Positions 59,917-64,000 of a stretch of 64,000 nucleotides of DNA are shown here, piece by piece; within the stretch, counting starts at the first letter, position 1, and the number at the start of each line of letters is the position of its first letter. This stretch comes from JAVBMU01 sp031552185 (GTDB taxonomy: Bacteria > Actinomycetota > Actinomycetes > Actinomycetales > Cellulomonadaceae), in the NCBI GenBank assembly GCA_031552185.1, contig JAVBMU010000076.1:3427-67426 (forward strand), in the 5' to 3' direction. Made by a program: the position numbers and the translations under genes. The notes below the pieces were generated by a model that had not been told where the DNA came from, searched no databases, and was given only the letters and a program-made list of their open reading frames with translations.

Positions 59917-62714
59917 AGCTCCCGCCACCCGGCCCGAGCGACTCGGCCGCCCGGCCCCGCATCGCCCGGCCGCGCATCGCCCGGCCCCGCATCGCCCGGC
60001 CGCGCATCGCCCGGCTCGGCGCCGCCGACCTCGGCGCCGCCTGCCGCCGGCTCAACCGGCGCCGGTTCCCGTTCGACGAGGTCGACCTCGACGATCGGCC
60101 GGTCCGGATCGATCGGAACCCGGAAGGTCCGCAGCATGCAGGGGCCGAATTCCGCCTCGATAACCCGACCGGCGGACCGGCCGCCCCCGGCCGGCGCCCC
60201 CGCGAAGCCCACCCGCAGCCGCGCCGTCGTGCGGCCCGGCTGCCCCGTCGTCTCGACCGCGCGCACGATGACATCCGTGGCGCCGTCGAACACGTCCTCC
60301 GAGCCCTTGATCGCGGTGACGTCGACGGCGCCCGGCCCGGCCGCGGTCGCGTCGACCGCGAGGAACGACGCCTGCGCCGGCAGGTCCCCGCCATGGCTCG
60401 ACTCGAGCATCGCCCGCGGGCGCAGGCCGAGTTCGGCGGCCCGGCGCACGGCGCCGGCCGCGCGCCACGATCCCGCGTGCGGCACCAGGAGGTACGTCCA
60501 GCGCTGCGGACCCAGGTCCTGATAGGAGTACGTCTCCTGCGGATCGAGTTCGCGCGGGTCGTGCCACGCATACACCGGCGAGCGCACGGCGGTGACGCCG
60601 ATGCTGGGGGTCAGCCCGGGCGTCGGGCAGTCGGCCGGCAAGGCGTCGTAGCCGTGCTTGGCGTTGTTGATGACGGTCAGGCCGGCGGGTCGGTCGCCGA
60701 TCCGGCCGGTGAGGTCCACCCAGGACAGGCCGGGTTCCTCGGCGCCGTCGACCGGGCGCTCGAGGTACCCGTACGGGACCTCGTAGGTGGCGACGGGCGC
60801 CGTCAGGGCCGTCGGGAAACGCAGTTTGAGCAGGTGGGCGGGCTCGCGCCAGTCCAGGTGCACCCGCACCTCGACGGCGTCGGCGTCGAACCCGAGCACG
60901 AATTCCTCGGTCAGGGTCGAGGCGCCCCAGGCGCGGTCGACCCGGATGCTCGCCCGCAGTTCGCCCCGCTCGCGCACCGTCATCCGGACCATCGGCATCG
61001 CGATGCCGGGGCCGGCGTAGGAGATCACCCGGTGCCCCCACGTGTCGGTCGGGTCGCGCGAAATCTGCGTGTGCTCGCCGACGGCGCCGGCCAGGACATC
61101 GATCCCGGTTCGCCGGTCCTGCAGCGAGTTCAGCCAGCCAGTGGTCGGGTCGATCTCGACCCGCAAGATGCCGTTGTCCAGCACGCCGCGGCCGCCGACG
61201 TCGGCCAGGACCGGCGTCGGCGAGCCCGGCGCCCGGCCGGGCCGCAGCCGGTACAACCGGTACCCGAAGGCGGGCAGGGCGGCGCGGAATGCCACCGCGC
61301 CGCGGCCCTTGTCGTCGGTGGTCGAGACGGACTGGACCGGCTGGGAGGGGGTGGGCTGCCCGGCGGCGTCGACGACGTGCACCCCGGTGGGGTTGACGCC
61401 GTACTGGAGGTCGAGGTCGGCCTCCACCGGCCAGGGGTGCGGGTTGAAGACGAGAACCGGCTGGGTGCCCGGTTCGAGGTCGATCCGGACCTGCCGGGCG
61501 ATGACGTTCTGCGCCCGGGTGAGGACCCGCTTGGCGATGGCCACGGCCTCGCCGAGTTGGTCCCGCGCGTCGTCGTAGCCGGGTTCAATGGCGGAGCCGG
61601 GCAAAATGTCGTGGAACTGGTTGAAACACACCTGCTCCCAGGCGCGCTGCAGGTCCGCGCGCGGGTAGGGCACGGCGAATCGGGCCGAAGCCAGGACGGC
61701 CCAGCGCTCGGCGCTCAAGACGTTGGCCTGGGCCCGCCGCTCCCACTGCTTGATCCCGGAGTGCGCCGAGTAGCAGCCGGGGGCGTGATGCTGCAGGTCC
61801 TCCCGCCACACCGGCAGGGCGGCCAATCCCTGCGGGCCGAGCGACTCGGCGAGGGCGTCGAAGAACCGCCGCGGGTCGGAGAGGGTCATCCGACCGAAGG
61901 TGCCCATGGTGTCGAACCGGTGGATCGAGTCGATATTGGCCCTGGTCGGGCCGCCGCCGTGGTTGCCGACGCCGTAGAACACCATCACGTTCCCGGTCGA
62001 CTGGTTGATCTGGCCGAGCGCCTTCTCGGTCTGGCCCACGACCGATCCGGGCGGCGAGCAGTACTCGAACGGAATGCGCCAGGCGAGCACGCGGGACCCG
62101 TCCGGCGACTGCCACCAGAACGCCGAGTGGCGAAGCTCCGATTCGTGCGGCCCGGGCCGCAGGAAGGTGTAGGAATCCAGGCCGTGGCCGCGCAGGATTT
62201 GCGGCAGCATCACGTGGTGGCCGAAGGGGTCCACGTTCATCCCGACCGTCGCGGTCCGGCCGAATCGGGACGCGAGATAGCGCTGACCCAGCAACCCCTG
62301 CCGGGCGAACGACTCCCCCGAGCCGACGTTGCAGTCCGGCTCCACCCACCAGCCGCCGACGTTCACCCAGCGGCCCTCCGCGGCGCGCGCGCGGATTTCC
62401 TCGAACATGTCCGGGTCCTGCTCCTCGACCCAGCTCAGCAGCACCATCTGGTCGCAGGTGAAGCGGAAGTCGGGGTACTCGGTCATCCGGTCCAGCGCGC
62501 TGCGGAAGGTGGCGCGGGCCTCCTGATAGGCCTCTTGCCAGGGCCACAGCCACACCAGGTCGAGGTGGGCGTTGCCGATCATGTGCACCATCCTGTCCAC
62601 GGTCGCCCGCGGCGGGGCCTGCGAGTGAGCGGGCTGCGGTCCGCTCGGCGCGTTCGTCATCGGGGCGGGCTCGGTCATCGGGGCGGGCTCGGTCATCGGC
62701 GCGGGCTCGGTCAT
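59913..62714 (-). CDS. GH38-family alpha-mannosidase
   Basis: The 933-residue protein has the GH38 start MIGNAHLDLVWLWPWQEAYQ (His-Leu-Asp metal ligands). The catalytic Asp region is TVGMNVDPFGHHVMLPQIL, followed by FLRPGPHESELRHSAFWW and FNQFHDILPGSAIEP, with C-terminal beta domains. It removes alpha-mannose from glycans, probably in the cytoplasm as there is no signal peptide. The N-terminus repeats MTEPAP three times, each unit offering an ATG (62714, 62696, 62678 and then 62660), so the real start is uncertain. Coupled to the SIS gene by ATGA. Confidence 0.9.
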   Translation of the reverse strand: MTEPAPMTEPAPMTEPAPMTNAPSGPQPAHSQAPPRATVDRMVHMIGNAHLDLVWLWPWQEAYQEARATFRSALDRMTEYPDFRFTCDQMVLLSWVEEQDPDMFEEIRARAAEGRWVNVGGWWVEPDCNVGSGESFARQGLLGQRYLASRFGRTATVGMNVDPFGHHVMLPQILRGHGLDSYTFLRPGPHESELRHSAFWWQSPDGSRVLAWRIPFEYCSPPGSVVGQTEKALGQINQSTGNVMVFYGVGNHGGGPTRANIDSIHRFDTMGTFGRMTLSDPRRFFDALAESLGPQGLAALPVWREDLQHHAPGCYSAHSGIKQWERRAQANVLSAERWAVLASARFAVPYPRADLQRAWEQVCFNQFHDILPGSAIEPGYDDARDQLGEAVAIAKRVLTRAQNVIARQVRIDLEPGTQPVLVFNPHPWPVEADLDLQYGVNPTGVHVVDAAGQPTPSQPVQSVSTTDDKGRGAVAFRAALPAFGYRLYRLRPGRAPGSPTPVLADVGGRGVLDNGILRVEIDPTTGWLNSLQDRRTGIDVLAGAVGEHTQISRDPTDTWGHRVISYAGPGIAMPMVRMTVRERGELRASIRVDRAWGASTLTEEFVLGFDADAVEVRVHLDWREPAHLLKLRFPTALTAPVATYEVPYGYLERPVDGAEEPGLSWVDLTGRIGDRPAGLTVINNAKHGYDALPADCPTPGLTPSIGVTAVRSPVYAWHDPRELDPQETYSYQDLGPQRWTYLLVPHAGSWRAAGAVRRAAELGLRPRAMLESSHGGDLPAQASFLAVDATAAGPGAVDVTAIKGSEDVFDGATDVIVRAVETTGQPGRTTARLRVGFAGAPAGGGRSAGRVIEAEFGPCMLRTFRVPIDPDRPIVEVDLVEREPAPVEPAAGGAEVGGAEPGDARPGDAGPGDARPGDAGPGGRVARAGWREL

Positions 62715-63331
62715 CGCGGTTTGCCGATCGCGGGTGCTGCCGCGGCCGCGGCCGCGAGTTCCGCATCGCCCGCGGCCCAGGCGTCGAGCAGTTCGCTGAT
62801 CAGGTGCAACATCAGCGTGTGGATCTCCTGGATCCGCGGCGTCTCGATCGAGGGCGACAACAGCAGGTGGTCGGCGTGGGCGCGGGCGGCGCCGCCGGCG
62901 CCGCTGCCGAACAGGATCGTCGTCGCCCCGTTCGCGCGGGCGGCGGCGAGCGCCGCGACGACGTTCGGGGATCGGCCCGACGTCGTGAACGCGGCCACCG
63001 CATCGCCGGCCCGGGCCAGGGCGGCGACCTGCCGGGCGAAGACGTCCCCGTAGGCATAGTCATTCGCGATGCAGGTCAGCGTCGCCGGATCGGTGGAGAG
63101 CGTGACCGCGCGCAACGGCCGCCGGTCGCGGGCGTAGTGGCCGATGAGTTCCCCGGTGAAGTGCTGGGCGTCGGCGGCCGAACCGCCGTTGCCGAAGGTG
63201 TAGAGCGTTCCGCCGGCGGCGAAGACCTCGGTGAGGGCACGCCCGGCCGCCCGCACCGCATCGAGTTGCCCGGCGAGGGTCTGCGCGGCTCGAACATGCT
63301 CGCGGACCTGTGTAGTCATCCAGTCCGACAC
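62711..63331 (-). CDS. SIS-domain sugar phosphate isomerase (GmhA-like)
   Basis: The 206-residue protein has the SIS fold with FGNGGSAADAQHFTGEL, the phosphosugar-binding region of phosphoheptose isomerases, and AFTTSGRSPNVVAAL plus a late EIHTLMLHLISELLD. The GTG at 63331 has GGGAGGAG upstream. In this operon it may isomerise a phosphorylated sugar released by the mannosidase and the ROK kinase. The true substrate is not evident; a heptose pathway is not visible here. Confidence 0.88.
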   Translation of the reverse strand: MSDWMTTQVREHVRAAQTLAGQLDAVRAAGRALTEVFAAGGTLYTFGNGGSAADAQHFTGELIGHYARDRRPLRAVTLSTDPATLTCIANDYAYGDVFARQVAALARAGDAVAAFTTSGRSPNVVAALAAARANGATTILFGSGAGGAARAHADHLLLSPSIETPRIQEIHTLMLHLISELLDAWAAGDAELAAAAAAAPAIGKPR

Positions 63332-63628
63332 GGGACTCCTCCCTTGCGTAGTTCACACCCCGAGGGCGATGGCCGCGCCCGCTCGCGGGCGGCGGCGGCG
63401 CCGACGACGCCGACGGCCTCGCCGAGCTCCGCCGTTGTAATGACGACTCTCCTCGCGGCGGGGCCGAGGACGTCGGCGCGCACGACATTGCGCACCGGGC
63501 CGAGGAGCAATTCCCCCGCCCGGGTAACCCCGCCGCCGAGCACGACGACGTCGGGATCGAAGACGTTGACGAGGTCCACCAGGCCCTGCCCCAGCAGGTC
63601 GGTGGTCGTCGCCCAGACGGAGCCGGCG
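63316..63628 (-). pseudogene. 3' remnant of a ROK-family sugar kinase/repressor gene
   Basis: In frame this gives GLVDLVNVFDPDVVVLGGGV, then TRAGELLLGPVRNVV and TTAELGEAVGVVGAAAAR, the typical last third of ROK proteins. The N-terminal two thirds, with the ATP site, GHT motif and Cys-ligand zinc site, are missing. Upstream the frame runs into a LacI-type palindrome, so a deletion has joined the promoter region to the gene end. Its 3' end overlaps the SIS start by 16 nt. It cannot act as a kinase. Confidence 0.75.
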
Positions 63629-63630
63629 CC

Positions 63631-63650
63631 ATCTGGGAACGTTCCCAGAT
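63631..63650. promoter_or_regulatory. 20-bp LacI/GalR-type operator of the glycosidase operon
   Basis: ATCTGGGAACGTTCCCAGAT is a perfect palindrome. TGGGAnCGnTCCCA is the pattern bound by many actinobacterial LacI-family sugar repressors. It stands upstream of the ROK remnant, SIS, GH38 and glycosidase-like genes on the minus strand, where a promoter of the operon is expected. Confidence 0.75.
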
Positions 63651-63846
63651 ACAGATTAATCCGCCCGTACCGGACAGTCAACAGTTTGGCCGATTGTTTT
63701 GGCCTTGCCGAAACCGTCGTTCGGGGTGGTTCTGGCGCCGAAACCGCACCCGATCACGGGTTCGGCGGAAGGCAATGGAGATCGGCGGAAAGGGTTCGGT
63801 GTGGCGACCTCGGCCCCAGCGCTACACCACTATCAGGGACGCCACT

Positions 63847-64000
63847 CGAGTCAGTACCTGACGCGGCGAGTCAGTACCTGACGCGGCGAGTCAGTACCGC
63901 AGCCGCCGAGGTAGTACCGTAGCCGCCGAGGTAGTACCGACACGCCGGGAAAACGAGCACCGGACAGCCGCACGGTACTGACTCGCCGCGCGGGGTACTG
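63847..64000 (+). repeat. family A element copy 4, cut by the window edge
   Basis: Five left units are seen: three cGAGTCAGTACC and two cGAGGTAGTACC, the latter intermediate between families A and C. The core at 63938-63971 differs from the other three by one base (ACCGGACAG instead of ACCGAACAG). At least two right units follow before the edge. It lies about 200 bp beyond the operator of the glycosidase operon. Between 63690 and 63846 nothing else is recognised. Confidence 0.9.

Overview
This is a very GC-rich chromosomal window from an actinomycete. The block rpsF-ssb-rpsR-rplI, dnaB, ponA, a PadR regulator and ino1 has the content and neighbourhood seen near the replication origin of Mycobacterium and related genera, and ask-asd lies on the same side. 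GTG and ATG starts, ATGA/GTGA stop-start overlaps, a GH18 chitinase, sortase-E-type signals and Golvesin/SGNH secreted enzymes fit a soil actinobacterium. The family cannot be fixed from the sequence; Frankiales/Sporichthyales-like is only a guess. No rRNA, tRNA, insertion sequence or prophage was seen.

Layout: 0-8.4 kb holds two FtsX/MacB-type ABC exporter operons, each with a small protein upstream, separated by an NCS1 permease. 8.4-10.9 kb is ask-asd, with an internal start for the aspartokinase beta chain. 11.7-16.1 kb holds an LLM flavin oxidoreductase, an MBL-fold hydrolase, an Nramp metal transporter behind a 20-bp palindrome, and a LAQTG-anchored surface protein. 16.7-19.4 kb is the anaerobic ribonucleotide reductase pair nrdD-nrdG behind two NrdR-like boxes. 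20-31.7 kb is mixed metabolism and cell envelope: a second LLM enzyme, a methyltransferase, an NlpC/P60 protein, an alpha/beta hydrolase, two dehydrogenases, and a histidine kinase/response regulator/DUF4097 operon. 31.7-36.4 kb carries two tandem copies of an unrecognised two-gene cassette (small two-TM protein plus a ~465-aa helical protein) and an apparent relic of a third. 36.6-42.2 kb holds an XRE-ImmA/IrrE protein with its overlapping partner, a 14-blade WD40 protein and a chitinase. 42.3-52.6 kb is the replication, ribosome and envelope core: dnaB interrupted by an apparent class 3 intein, a MATE pump, rplI-rpsR-ssb-rpsF, ponA, padR and ino1. 52.7-57.1 kb encodes a lipoprotein and a 1337-aa secreted SLT/Golvesin/SGNH protein. 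57.3-57.8 kb holds wrecked genes, and 57.7-63.7 kb is a sugar-catabolic operon (truncated ROK, SIS isomerase, GH38 mannosidase, second glycosidase-like enzyme) behind a LacI-type palindrome.

The most unusual feature is a set of intergenic elements that share one architecture. Arms of 20-bp tandem units carrying GAGnnAG lie on one side of a core and reappear in inverted orientation on the other side. Family A occurs four times with a 34-bp core that is identical except for one base in one copy (11.4, 23.8, 33.9 and 63.9 kb, all in the same orientation). Families B (two copies) and C (three copies) have other cores but the same 20-bp periodic unit. They lie next to duplications and truncated genes.
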